From Planctomycetaceae bacterium (GTDB lineage Bacteria; Planctomycetota; Planctomycetia; Planctomycetales; Planctomycetaceae), in NCBI GenBank assembly GCA_027000105.1, contig JALTOP010000141.1, positions 4,225 through 22,322 on the forward strand: a DNA stretch of 18,098 nucleotides. Reading direction: 5' to 3'. Of this stretch, positions 1 to 6,518 are shown one piece after another. Below the pieces are notes generated by a model that worked only from the letters and a program-made list of their open reading frames with translations, had not been told where the DNA came from and did no database searches. The position numbers were made by a program, and so were the translations under genes. Every line of letters starts with the position of its first letter. Position 1 is the stretch's first letter.

Positions 1-1
1 C

Positions 2-460
2 AGTTGGTACTCTTCACGAGGACACGCTTTTTCGATGATGGAAAATTTTGCGAAAGCCGAAGAAGATTACAGGAAGGCGCTTGAGTTGGATCCCAAAAAC
101 ACTACCGCCCTGACCGGGATGGCTCTTTCTCTGGCGATCAATGGCAAGATCGATCAGGCGATAGAGCAGATCAACAGTGCTTACGCAGAGCACAAAAAGG
201 ATTCCATTTTTGCCTACAATGTCGCTTGCACTTATTCACGGGCTGCCGAGTACCTTCAGAAACATTCCTCCGGTACCGCTGCAGAAAAAAAACGGATCGA
301 TCAACTTATCGAAAAATCGCTTGATGAATTGGATCGCTCGATCTCGCTCGGCTATCGCGATGCCAAATGGGCCATCAATGATCCCGATCTTTCCATTTTG
401 AAAGAAAATGCCCGTTTTGAAAAGTTGTTGATCAAAATGGAAAAGGAGTCTCCCCAATAG
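2..460 (+). CDS. TPR repeat protein, C-terminal part (5' end outside window)
   Basis: The reading frame is open to the left edge of the window, and the codons before the first ATG (35) already read as TPR sequence (Y-S-S-R-G-H-A-F), so the true start lies upstream and the ATG at 35 is internal. Two tetratricopeptide units are visible: one ending in 'ALELDPKN' and the next, 'ALTGMALSLAINGKIDQAIEQI', with the usual small and aromatic positions. A more divergent third helical pair follows. The tail 'AINDPDLSILKENARFEKLL' resembles the end-of-group TPR signature found at the C-terminus of many TPR proteins, including planctomycete kinases and sulfatase-associated proteins. TPRs are protein-interaction scaffolds; no catalytic domain is visible here. 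What lies N-terminal (kinase, protease or only more TPRs) cannot be told. It ends 26 bases before a strong hairpin, so it is probably the last gene of its transcript. Confidence 0.85.
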   Translation, partial: SWYSSRGHAFSMMENFAKAEEDYRKALELDPKNTTALTGMALSLAINGKIDQAIEQINSAYAEHKKDSIFAYNVACTYSRAAEYLQKHSSGTAAEKKRIDQLIEKSLDELDRSISLGYRDAKWAINDPDLSILKENARFEKLLIKMEKESPQ

Positions 461-485
461 CCTCCACCATCCGGTGAGTAGCTTC

Positions 486-510
486 GGGCAACAGATGAGC
501 CCTGTTGTCC
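486..510 (+). terminator. Hairpin after the TPR gene, probable terminator
   Basis: GGGCAACAG (486-494) pairs with CTGTTGTCC (502-510) over nine base pairs, one of them G-U, around a 7-base loop. It starts 25 bases after the TPR stop codon and 45 bases before mogA. There is no strong U-run directly after it, so it could be a Rho-dependent or attenuating structure rather than a classical intrinsic terminator. Confidence 0.5.
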
Positions 511-555
511 ACAACAACTTCATCTTTCCCGATTCAATAGACGAAAACAGATTTT

Positions 556-1110
556 ATGTCTTCTCCCGAACAATCTTCTCCTTCTGCAGTAATCGGCGTC
601 CTGACAATTTCCGATCGTGCCTCCGCTGGGGAATATGCAGACCGAGGTGGCCCCGCCATTCTGGAGTACCTGAACGATGTGATGGCGACCCCCTTCGAAA
701 CCGTGCATCGAATCACGCCGGATGACCTCTCGACAATCAAGGAAGTTCTCCTGGAGATGGCAGAAATCGACCAATGCTGTCTGATCATCACTACGGGCGG
801 AACCGGGCCTTCTCCGAGAGATGTTACGCCTGAAGCGACTGAAGCGGTTTGTGAGAAAATGATGCCCGGTTTTGGAGAGTTGATGCGTCAGGTCTCGCTG
901 AAAAAAGTTCCGACGGCCATCCTCTCCCGACAGGTTGCAGGAATTCGCGGAAAAACATTGATCGTCAATCTACCGGGACAACCGAAAGCGATTCGTGAAT
1001 GTCTGGATGCTGTCTTTCCCGCAATCCCCTACTGCATCGAACTGATGGAAGGGCCCTATCTGGAGACGAATCCCGAATTCATCACCGCGTTTCGTCCTGC
1101 CAAAAAATAA
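556..1110 (+). CDS. mog: Molybdopterin adenylyltransferase, MogA type
   Basis: This 184-residue protein aligns along its whole length with my recollection of E. coli MogA (195 aa). It shares 'TISDRASAGEY', the signature 'TTGGTGPSPRDVTPEAT' (79-95), 'MPGFGELMRQVSL', 'PTAILSRQVAGIRGKTLIVNLPGQPKA' and the tail 'PYCIELMEGPYLET'. The two acidic residues equivalent to E. coli Asp49 and Asp82 are Asp56 and Asp89. MogA adenylylates molybdopterin with ATP in the cytoplasm before molybdate insertion (molybdenum cofactor pathway). It is about ten residues shorter than E. coli MogA because the loop before 'IPYCIE' is shorter. No other moa/moe genes are nearby, so the pathway genes are scattered. The ribosome site before the ATG is weak (purine-rich GACGAAAACAG about 8 bases upstream). 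The shorter MoaB paralogue is the alternative, but the MogA-specific 'VPTAILSRQ' and 'PYCIxLxEGPY' segments favour MogA. Confidence 0.93.
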   Translation: MSSPEQSSPSAVIGVLTISDRASAGEYADRGGPAILEYLNDVMATPFETVHRITPDDLSTIKEVLLEMAEIDQCCLIITTGGTGPSPRDVTPEATEAVCEKMMPGFGELMRQVSLKKVPTAILSRQVAGIRGKTLIVNLPGQPKAIRECLDAVFPAIPYCIELMEGPYLETNPEFITAFRPAKK

Positions 1111-1129
1111 CGGGGCTGTTCCTGTCCTC

Positions 1130-1153
1130 CCGATTCCGCGCGATTGGAATCGG
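1130..1153 (+). terminator. Hairpin after mogA, possible terminator
   Basis: A perfect 8-base inverted repeat, CCGATTCC (1130-1137) and GGAATCGG (1146-1153), encloses an 8-base loop and begins 19 bases after the mogA stop. The stem can be lengthened by CTC/GAG with one bulged base. No U-tract follows, so termination is plausible but not proven. Confidence 0.42.
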
Positions 1154-1172
1154 AGCCAGCGTGTTTCAACTC

Positions 1173-1211
1173 GCCGATCACTTCTGCCGATCAATTCTGT
1201 CGACCAGGTCT
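1173..1211. repeat. 13-base tandem repeat, three copies
   Basis: The units GCCGATCACTTCT (1173-1185), GCCGATCAATTCT (1186-1198) and GTCGACCAGGTCT (1199-1211) follow each other without gaps. Copies 1 and 2 differ at one base; copy 3 matches copy 2 at nine of thirteen positions. The array lies in non-coding DNA shortly after the mogA hairpin. Confidence 0.75.
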
Positions 1212-1468
1212 ACGCGGCAGCTCTGCGCTTCCGCTGTCCGAGAAGTAACGAGACGTTCCTGATCCCCGTTTGGTCTGCCCAATATTCCGTATTGCCTCGT
1301 TTTTAGGGTGACGATACGATACGCGCCCGAAAGCGGAAACAGACCCTTCAGATTGACAACCAGGTACAAGCATATCTGTGGTATTGGGAATAGAAACGAC
1401 AACAGGGTTACTGAACACAACGACACTTGGCATAGACTGAATGTCGGGCAGGGGGCAGATACGGATCG

Positions 1469-2791
1469 ATGACACTACAGACTCAGTGGAAGCAAAAGGT
1501 TCTTGACAGGAAATGCCTGATCGGTGTGATTGGGCTCGGCTACGTGGGTTTACCCCTAATCAGCGCCTTCTACAACAAAAAATACAAAACGCTTGGCTTT
1601 GATGTTGATGCTTCCAAAATTGAATCTCTTAACCAGGGTCAAAGTTACATCAAGCACATCAGTGATGAGGAAGTGACCAGTTGGCGCGAAAATGGGCAGT
1701 TTGAGGCGACCTGCGACCTTTCCCGTCTGTCTGAACCGGATGTTCTTTTGATATGTGTTCCGACACCATTGAGTGATAGCCGCGATCCGGATTTAACCTA
1801 CGTAGAACAGACAACCCGGGCAATTGCCAAGGTCTTGCGTCCCGGTCAACTGATTGTGTTGGAGAGTACCACTTATCCAACCACAACCCGGGATGTCATG
1901 CTGCCGATCCTGGAGGAATCCGGCTTAAAAGTTGGTGAGGACTTTTTTCTTGCCTACAGCCCGGAGCGTGAGGATCCGGGAAATGTCGATTACACTGCGG
2001 CAGGAATCCCCAAGGTTGTGGGCGGGAATGATCCTGTCAGTCTGGATTTGGCAGTCGCCCTTTACTCTCAGGCAATTGTCAAGGTGATTCCCGTTTCCAG
2101 TTGCGAAGTGGCAGAAGCGTGCAAGATTCTGGAGAACACGTACCGGGCGGTCAATATCGCGCTGGTCAACGAACTGAAAATCCTTTTTGATCGAATGGGA
2201 ATCGATGTTTGGGAAGTGATCAACGCCGCCAAAACAAAGCCGTTTGGTTTCCAGGCTTTTTATCCGGGGCCTGGTTTGGGAGGGCACTGCATTCCGATCG
2301 ATCCTTTCTATTTGACGTGGTTGGCTCGCAAACAGGGATTGACAACCCGTTTTATTGAACTGGCGGGGGAAGTCAATTCATCCATGCCGGAGTACGTCAT
2401 CACGCGGTTGGCAGAATTTCTGAACGAACAGTGCAAACCGATCAAGGGGAGCAAAATTCTTCTGCTGGGAGTTGCCTACAAAAAAGATGTGGATGATCCC
2501 CGTGAAAGTCCGTCGTTCATTTTGATGGAGGAACTTCTCAGCCGGGGAGCCGATCTTTCCTATAACGATCCACACATACCAACACTGCCCAAAATGAGGC
2601 ATCACGATCTGCCTGCGATGGAAAGTGTCGAATTAACGGCAGAAGTGTTGAGCCGTCAGGATTGCGTCCTGATTGCCACCGACCATTCCGCCTACGATTA
2701 CGAATTCATCACCAAACATTCCTCAATGATTCTCGATACTCGAAATGCCACCAGTTCTGTGGCTGATACCAAACATATTAAAAAGGCGTGA
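1469..2791 (+). CDS. wbpA: UDP-sugar 6-dehydrogenase, WbpA-like (UDP-GlcNAc 6-dehydrogenase)
   Basis: This 440-residue protein is a member of the UDP-glucose/GDP-mannose dehydrogenase family, which oxidises a sugar nucleotide twice with NAD to the uronic acid. The N-terminal Rossmann motif is 'GVIGLGYVGLPL' (19-30). 'SPEREDPGN' (164-172) and 'YPGPGLGGHCIPIDPFYLTW' (265-284) are typical of the WbpA/WbpO branch acting on UDP-N-acetylhexosamines. Cys274 in GGHC is the expected catalytic thiohemiacetal cysteine. Lys219 and Asn223 in 'CKILENTYRAVNIALVNE' and Asp278 match conserved active-site positions. The C-terminal UDP-binding domain begins near 328 with 'ILLLGVAYKKDVDDPRES'. The protein is of normal length and appears intact. 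As the first gene of a polysaccharide cluster it likely supplies an acidic sugar donor, probably UDP-GlcNAcA; the exact hexosamine cannot be read from sequence alone. A purine-rich GGGGGCAGA lies about 10 bases before the ATG. Confidence 0.92.
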   Translation: MTLQTQWKQKVLDRKCLIGVIGLGYVGLPLISAFYNKKYKTLGFDVDASKIESLNQGQSYIKHISDEEVTSWRENGQFEATCDLSRLSEPDVLLICVPTPLSDSRDPDLTYVEQTTRAIAKVLRPGQLIVLESTTYPTTTRDVMLPILEESGLKVGEDFFLAYSPEREDPGNVDYTAAGIPKVVGGNDPVSLDLAVALYSQAIVKVIPVSSCEVAEACKILENTYRAVNIALVNELKILFDRMGIDVWEVINAAKTKPFGFQAFYPGPGLGGHCIPIDPFYLTWLARKQGLTTRFIELAGEVNSSMPEYVITRLAEFLNEQCKPIKGSKILLLGVAYKKDVDDPRESPSFILMEELLSRGADLSYNDPHIPTLPKMRHHDLPAMESVELTAEVLSRQDCVLIATDHSAYDYEFITKHSSMILDTRNATSSVADTKHIKKA

Positions 2792-2802
2792 TTTCTCTCC
2801 AC

Positions 2803-2826
2803 TTTTTCAAACTGTTTTTCAAACTG
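2803..2826. repeat. Perfect 12-base tandem duplication
   Basis: TTTTTCAAACTG occurs twice head to tail (2803-2814 and 2815-2826), 11 bases after the dehydrogenase stop codon and inside the 196-base gap before the flippase gene. Confidence 0.85.
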
Positions 2827-2908
2827 GTTGTTCGGGGAGGGGGAGACTTGTGACCGATCCTCATCCGGCTGGTTCACGATTCGCCGACAAGAAACACGAT
2901 TTATCTTC

Positions 2909-2930
2909 AAAAGAACAAAAAAAGAACAAA
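2909..2930. repeat. Perfect 11-base tandem duplication, A-rich
   Basis: AAAAGAACAAA is repeated exactly (2909-2919, 2920-2930) and followed by a decayed third unit (AGAAACAGGG). It lies about 57 bases before the flippase start codon. The A-rich, one-strand purine run might act as an UP-like or curved element, but that is inference. Confidence 0.75.
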
Positions 2931-2987
2931 AGAAACAGGGCAGTGGCGGGTGCCCGGCAGGTTGTCATCAAGTAACGATTACAGATC

Positions 2988-4295
2988 ATGGGAAAAAATT
3001 TAAGCTACATCATGCTCGGGCAAATGTGTAACCCTGTTGCCGGGCTGTTGACTCTTCCACTGATCCTGAAATTCTACGCCGTAAACGAAATCGGTGAGTA
3101 TTTTTTCGCGGTTTCGTTTTGTGGAGTGATGGTTACCCTGGTCGCCATGGGGCTTGATACCGCTTTGGCTCTTGAAAAAAACGACCGGATTGCCAGTCAC
3201 CTGCAGGCACTGGCGATACTCAGCGGCGCGATTATCGCCTCTTTTCTTGCTCCGCTGCTTTACACATTGCAGCCCTGGGCCTTTCCTGACTATTTCAACC
3301 CTCATGTGCTGTTGAATCTCGTTTTCGTGTCACTGGCGATATTCGCGGTGAATGCGGAAACCGTTGTCGTTGCCATGCAGATGCGAAACAACTCATTTCG
3401 TCAATTTGCCCTGCATAAACTGATTGCAACAATCGTTACGTTTACCGCTCAGCTTCTGTTGGCGGACAATTATCTCGGGATCAACGGACTGATCGTCGGC
3501 TTTGCTATCGGCCATTTCTGCGGAGCCCTGGCTGGCATGTTGAGGATCAATTTCAGAACCGGGCTGGGGATAATTTTCTCTCCCCCCGGCTTGAAAGAGA
3601 GTCTGCATGTTTTGAGCATGAAGCGGAAGTTCATATTTTTCACGATGCCATCTGCCTCGCTGGCACGATTCGGCAACGAAATGCCGGGGTTGCTGGTTCC
3701 TCTGTTTTTGGGGCCACAATATGCCGGGCTGTTCGCCGTCTGTTCGCGTGTACTGGCTTCGCCGGCAAGTATGATTGGTGCCACCATGGCGAAATTTTAT
3801 CTGAGTTCCATCGCCAAACTGGAACGAGCGCAGAAAAAAGAATTCTTTCGGAAAACATTTGCTTTTATCGTGACCGTCGCGATCTGCCTGAGTTCGTATG
3901 TCGGCCTGCTGAATCTGTCGAAGGGGCTTCTCGGTCTCTGGCTGGGCGATATTATTCACCAGGTTCTGCCAATCGTGATGATCACATTCCCTTATGTTGT
4001 GGCTCAGGTTTGCTATCGGACGGTCTCTCCCGCATACGATTTTCTCAATATCCAAAGGACCAGGCTGATGTGTGTCGCCTGTGCCTGTCTTGTTCCGGGA
4101 ATCACGTTTATTGTCGTTGCCTCTTTGGGAAGCAGCGAAAACACAACTTTGGGAGTTTACTCGCTCGTCAGGGCTGTTGGTTGTGTCCTGTTGATTTCCA
4201 TTATTTTTGCAGAACTCATTCCGGAAAACCGGTTCAACAGTTTTCGCAACTGGTTTGGAGTGGCCAAAACGAAACAGTTGGATAATTCAATATAA
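2988..4295 (+). CDS. Polysaccharide flippase-like membrane protein (Wzx/MOP superfamily)
   Basis: This 435-residue protein is almost entirely hydrophobic, with roughly 12 membrane segments. Visible ones include about 14-31, 37-57, 72-93, 105-126, 139-157, 162-182, and a long C-terminal set from about 290 to 410. The start 'LSYIMLGQMCNPVAGLLTLPLILKFY' and the following 'GEYFFAVSFCGVMVTLVAMGLDTA' have the layout of MOP-superfamily polysaccharide exporters (RfbX/Wzx), which flip undecaprenyl-linked repeat units across the inner membrane. The family is weakly conserved and has no catalytic motif, so the call rests on topology, length and position between a sugar-nucleotide dehydrogenase and an O-antigen ligase-like gene. 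No good ribosome site precedes the ATG, but an in-frame stop at 2973-2975 leaves no room for a longer form from an upstream ATG. Confidence 0.8.
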   Translation: MGKNLSYIMLGQMCNPVAGLLTLPLILKFYAVNEIGEYFFAVSFCGVMVTLVAMGLDTALALEKNDRIASHLQALAILSGAIIASFLAPLLYTLQPWAFPDYFNPHVLLNLVFVSLAIFAVNAETVVVAMQMRNNSFRQFALHKLIATIVTFTAQLLLADNYLGINGLIVGFAIGHFCGALAGMLRINFRTGLGIIFSPPGLKESLHVLSMKRKFIFFTMPSASLARFGNEMPGLLVPLFLGPQYAGLFAVCSRVLASPASMIGATMAKFYLSSIAKLERAQKKEFFRKTFAFIVTVAICLSSYVGLLNLSKGLLGLWLGDIIHQVLPIVMITFPYVVAQVCYRTVSPAYDFLNIQRTRLMCVACACLVPGITFIVVASLGSSENTTLGVYSLVRAVGCVLLISIIFAELIPENRFNSFRNWFGVAKTKQLDNSI

Positions 4296-4314
4296 GCCCG
4301 TTTCTATCACAAGC

Positions 4315-4356
4315 ACGTTTCAATAAATACGTTTCCATAAGAACGGTTGCATGAGC
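4315..4356. repeat. Degenerate 14-base tandem repeat running into a start codon
   Basis: ACGTTTCAATAAAT (4315-4328), ACGTTTCCATAAGA (4329-4342) and ACGGTTGCATGAGC (4343-4356) are consecutive 14-base units. Units 1 and 2 share 11 positions; units 2 and 3 share about 10. The third unit contains the annotated ATG (4351-4353) of the next gene, which may explain why no ribosome site is found there. One more CGTTTC lies at 4299-4304. Confidence 0.6.
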
Positions 4357-5616
4357 ACGATTGCCAGGGCAAGGATGCCGATTCGTCAGCATGTTTCAAT
4401 CAGGAGGGAAGGTCTCCGGGTTGAACATATCATCGGTTTTGCGCTCGCCGGTTTCGCTTTGGTGGGAAGGTGGACTCCCGCGCGTGTCTCGAACAATGTA
4501 TCATCGCAGACGATCCTTTCCGAACCACGCTTGTGGGTGCTGTTCTTTTCTTTCCTGCTTTTTTCTGTTCTGCTGACTCATGTCGGAGCACGGGGATATC
4601 GAAGACCGCGCATCAGTCCGGTCTACTCCAGGTCATTTCACGTCTGGCTGGTCTTCTGGGGCTATCTGATGCTGAGCATGACATGGTCTCCAAGCAAAAT
4701 TCTGGCAGAAGATAAAGCCTACGAAATGCTGTTGGTTCTGCTGTTTCAGATACTGGTTTACAGCTACGGGCAACTATTCCGGATGAAATATCTGGTGATG
4801 GGGTTTTGCTTCGGTTGCCTGATGGTGACGGTTCCGATGGCAGTGATGGGAATTTTGTCGCCCGGTCAAATCCGCACCGGTGGACTTCTCGGCGGTGGCC
4901 CCAATGTTTTCGGCCGATTGATGCTGTACCTGACAATCTGTTCTTTCTATCTGTTGATCGAGAAAAAGAACAACCTGCTGATGAAGATGGTTTTTGCCGG
5001 CCTGTCGTTGCTTGGCGGCCTGCTGGTTGTTCTGTCCGGCTCCCGTGGTGCACTGCTTTCCCAGGCGGCTTCCTTAATGGTCTTTTTCACGCTTTTGAGA
5101 GCGTCGCTTTCCAAACGATTTTTTATTGTTCTCATGCTCGGGTGCGCGGCCATGATATTTCTGGAAACGACCGAAATGGGGAATCATGTCGTCGACACAT
5201 TCACGGAACGGATTATCCACACCACGATTGAAAACAGACATCTGGCCGGTCGAGACTATCTTTTTGAAGCGGCATTTGAATACGGCAATGAACGCATGGT
5301 ATTTGGAAATGGATTGAATTCATTTCGATTTCAGCAAGGCATCTATCCACACAACATATTACTGGAACTGTATTGCGAAACGGGCCTGGTCGGTCTGTTT
5401 CTATTTCTTTTCGCCTTGATGGTCTCTGCGTATGCGTGTCTGTACCGAAGAGAATTCATCAACCCGTTGATGGTCAGTTTATGGGTGGGGATATTTGTCG
5501 CCTCGAATTTCAGCGGCGACCTGTTCGACAGCCGAATGGTCTTCATTCTCGTCCCCATGTTGAGCAACGACTACGAATTTGCCCACAGAGTACATCCGAA
5601 AGGAAGCATCTCATGA
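4351..5616 (+). CDS. O-antigen ligase / Wzy-type polymerase family membrane protein
   Basis: This 421-residue integral membrane protein has about ten hydrophobic segments (for example 26-40, 61-78, 97-112, 126-140, 146-170, 187-203, 210-229, 258-271, 344-364, 373-388). It carries the features of the Wzy_C/O-antigen ligase family: 'SGSRGALLSQA' (229-239) at the end of a membrane segment, and a large loop with 'GRDYLFEAAF' (300-309), 'GNGLNSFR' (319-326) and 'YPHNILLELYCETGLVGL' (332-349), the PHN...E..E.G..G signature. Such proteins either join finished glycan to a carrier (WaaL) or polymerise repeat units (Wzy); sequence alone does not separate these. The ATG at 4351 has no ribosome site. An in-frame ATG at 4375 has AGGG five bases upstream and would remove only eight residues before the first membrane segment. 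Its stop overlaps the next start (ATGA, 5613-5616), implying translational coupling. Confidence 0.85.
   Translation: MSTIARARMPIRQHVSIRREGLRVEHIIGFALAGFALVGRWTPARVSNNVSSQTILSEPRLWVLFFSFLLFSVLLTHVGARGYRRPRISPVYSRSFHVWLVFWGYLMLSMTWSPSKILAEDKAYEMLLVLLFQILVYSYGQLFRMKYLVMGFCFGCLMVTVPMAVMGILSPGQIRTGGLLGGGPNVFGRLMLYLTICSFYLLIEKKNNLLMKMVFAGLSLLGGLLVVLSGSRGALLSQAASLMVFFTLLRASLSKRFFIVLMLGCAAMIFLETTEMGNHVVDTFTERIIHTTIENRHLAGRDYLFEAAFEYGNERMVFGNGLNSFRFQQGIYPHNILLELYCETGLVGLFLFLFALMVSAYACLYRREFINPLMVSLWVGIFVASNFSGDLFDSRMVFILVPMLSNDYEFAHRVHPKGSIS
5599..5604 (+). promoter_or_regulatory. Ribosome binding site fixing the sulfotransferase start
   Basis: AAAGGA stands eight bases before the ATG at 5613. It decides in favour of this start over a longer in-frame ATG at 5373, which lies deep inside the upstream gene. 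Confidence 0.7.
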
Positions 5617-6518
5617 ATGGCCCCACGTTTATCGGAATTGGCGGACAAAAATGTGCATCGACCTGGCTGGCAAGCTGTCTGGCCCGACATCCTGACATTT
5701 TTGTTCATCCCAAAAAGGAGATAAAATATTTCAACGAAAAAACACAGGACTTCGCCCCGAATACCAATTTCGATCAGGCTGCCCAGTGGTATCTGTCGCA
5801 TTTCGAGGGAACGGACCGGTTCACAGCTCGCGGAGAATTCACACCAGACTACCTGACATCAGAATCGGCTCCACAACGAATCCATCAAATGTTGGGAGAG
5901 GTGAAAATTCTCTGTATCGTTCGCAATCCTGTCGACCGGCTGCGTTCTCACATCCGCCACTGTATCAGACGCGGATTGTTGAAAGCTCCGCCCAACAATC
6001 TCGTCACCAAAAACAATCTTATCGATGCGATTGACGAATACCCCGGGTTGATCATCAATGGCCATTATGCACAGGGGCTGCATCGGTATATCGAGACATT
6101 CGGAAGGAAATCGATTCATGTCAGCGTCTATGAAAGAATTATTCCCGCTCCGCAACAGGGACTGTGCGAGATCTTCAATCACCTTGGGGTGAGCAGCGAC
6201 TACAATTGCCATGATTCAGAAAAAGTTGTCGGGGCAGGATACATTCCACGAAGCGCCCTGCTGGAACAGATCAGAATCCGCATCTATCGGGTTGTATCCA
6301 GGCGGGCGCCATCCGTTCTCCCGCTTCTCAGAGCGACCCGTCTAACCGATTTGTACAAAAAATTGAACGGTAAAAATTCAAAAATCGAACTGACTCCGGA
6401 AGCAGTCGATTATCTGCACGACATCTATCGGGATTCGAACAGGCAACTGGAACAGATTCTCGGGTATTCGTTGCCGGAATGGAGTCATGGTCAGATCAGC
6501 TATCAAAGGAGTGCCTGA
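5613..6518 (+). CDS. PAPS-dependent sulfotransferase family protein
   Basis: This 301-residue cytoplasmic-type protein begins with the PAPS 5'-phosphosulfate-binding loop 'FIGIGGQKCASTWLASCL' (6-23), where Lys13 is the expected catalytic lysine and 'HPDIF' follows as in the family. 'HPKKEIKYF' (32-40) matches the P..KE..FF element. 'GEFTPDY' (74-80) and the 3'-phosphate-binding segment 'ILCIVRNPVDRLRSHIRHC' (99-117), with Arg104 and Ser112, complete the signature. Length fits sulfotransferase domain family 1/3 (about 300 residues). The family moves sulfate from PAPS to a hydroxyl or amino group of a carbohydrate. Its place between an O-antigen ligase-like gene and a glycosyltransferase, with overlapping stop/start codons on both sides (ATGA and TGATG), makes the cluster's own glycan the likely acceptor. 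A lipid or other small-molecule acceptor remains possible. The start is taken from the overlap, the ribosome site and the position of the PAPS loop. Confidence 0.88.
   Translation: MNGPTFIGIGGQKCASTWLASCLARHPDIFVHPKKEIKYFNEKTQDFAPNTNFDQAAQWYLSHFEGTDRFTARGEFTPDYLTSESAPQRIHQMLGEVKILCIVRNPVDRLRSHIRHCIRRGLLKAPPNNLVTKNNLIDAIDEYPGLIINGHYAQGLHRYIETFGRKSIHVSVYERIIPAPQQGLCEIFNHLGVSSDYNCHDSEKVVGAGYIPRSALLEQIRIRIYRVVSRRAPSVLPLLRATRLTDLYKKLNGKNSKIELTPEAVDYLHDIYRDSNRQLEQILGYSLPEWSHGQISYQRSA
6505..6511 (+). promoter_or_regulatory. Ribosome binding site fixing the glycosyltransferase start
   Basis: AAAGGAG, six bases before the ATG at 6518, is inside the 3' end of the sulfotransferase gene. It selects 6518 over a longer in-frame ATG at 6479 that would add 13 residues unrelated to the family's N-terminus. 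Confidence 0.75.

Larger units (their letters stand above)
1111..1468. other. Intergenic region between mogA and the polysaccharide cluster
   Basis: These 358 bases hold the post-mogA hairpin, a 13-base repeat in three copies (1173-1211) and presumably the promoter of the downstream cluster. A TTGACA hexamer lies at 1353-1358, but no convincing -10 element stands 16-18 bases after it, so no promoter is called. Open frames here on either strand do not resemble proteins I know and lack good ribosome sites. Confidence 0.5.

Noticed and set aside
1353..1358. TTGACA as a -35 promoter element for the polysaccharide cluster
   Set aside because: No TATAAT-like hexamer lies 16-18 bases downstream; the nearest AT-rich options are at spacings of 14 and 23.
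5373..5612. Longer N-terminus for the sulfotransferase
   Set aside because: The extra 80 residues are the ligase-like gene read in another frame. The ATG at 5613 has a ribosome site and places the PAPS loop at the usual N-terminal position.
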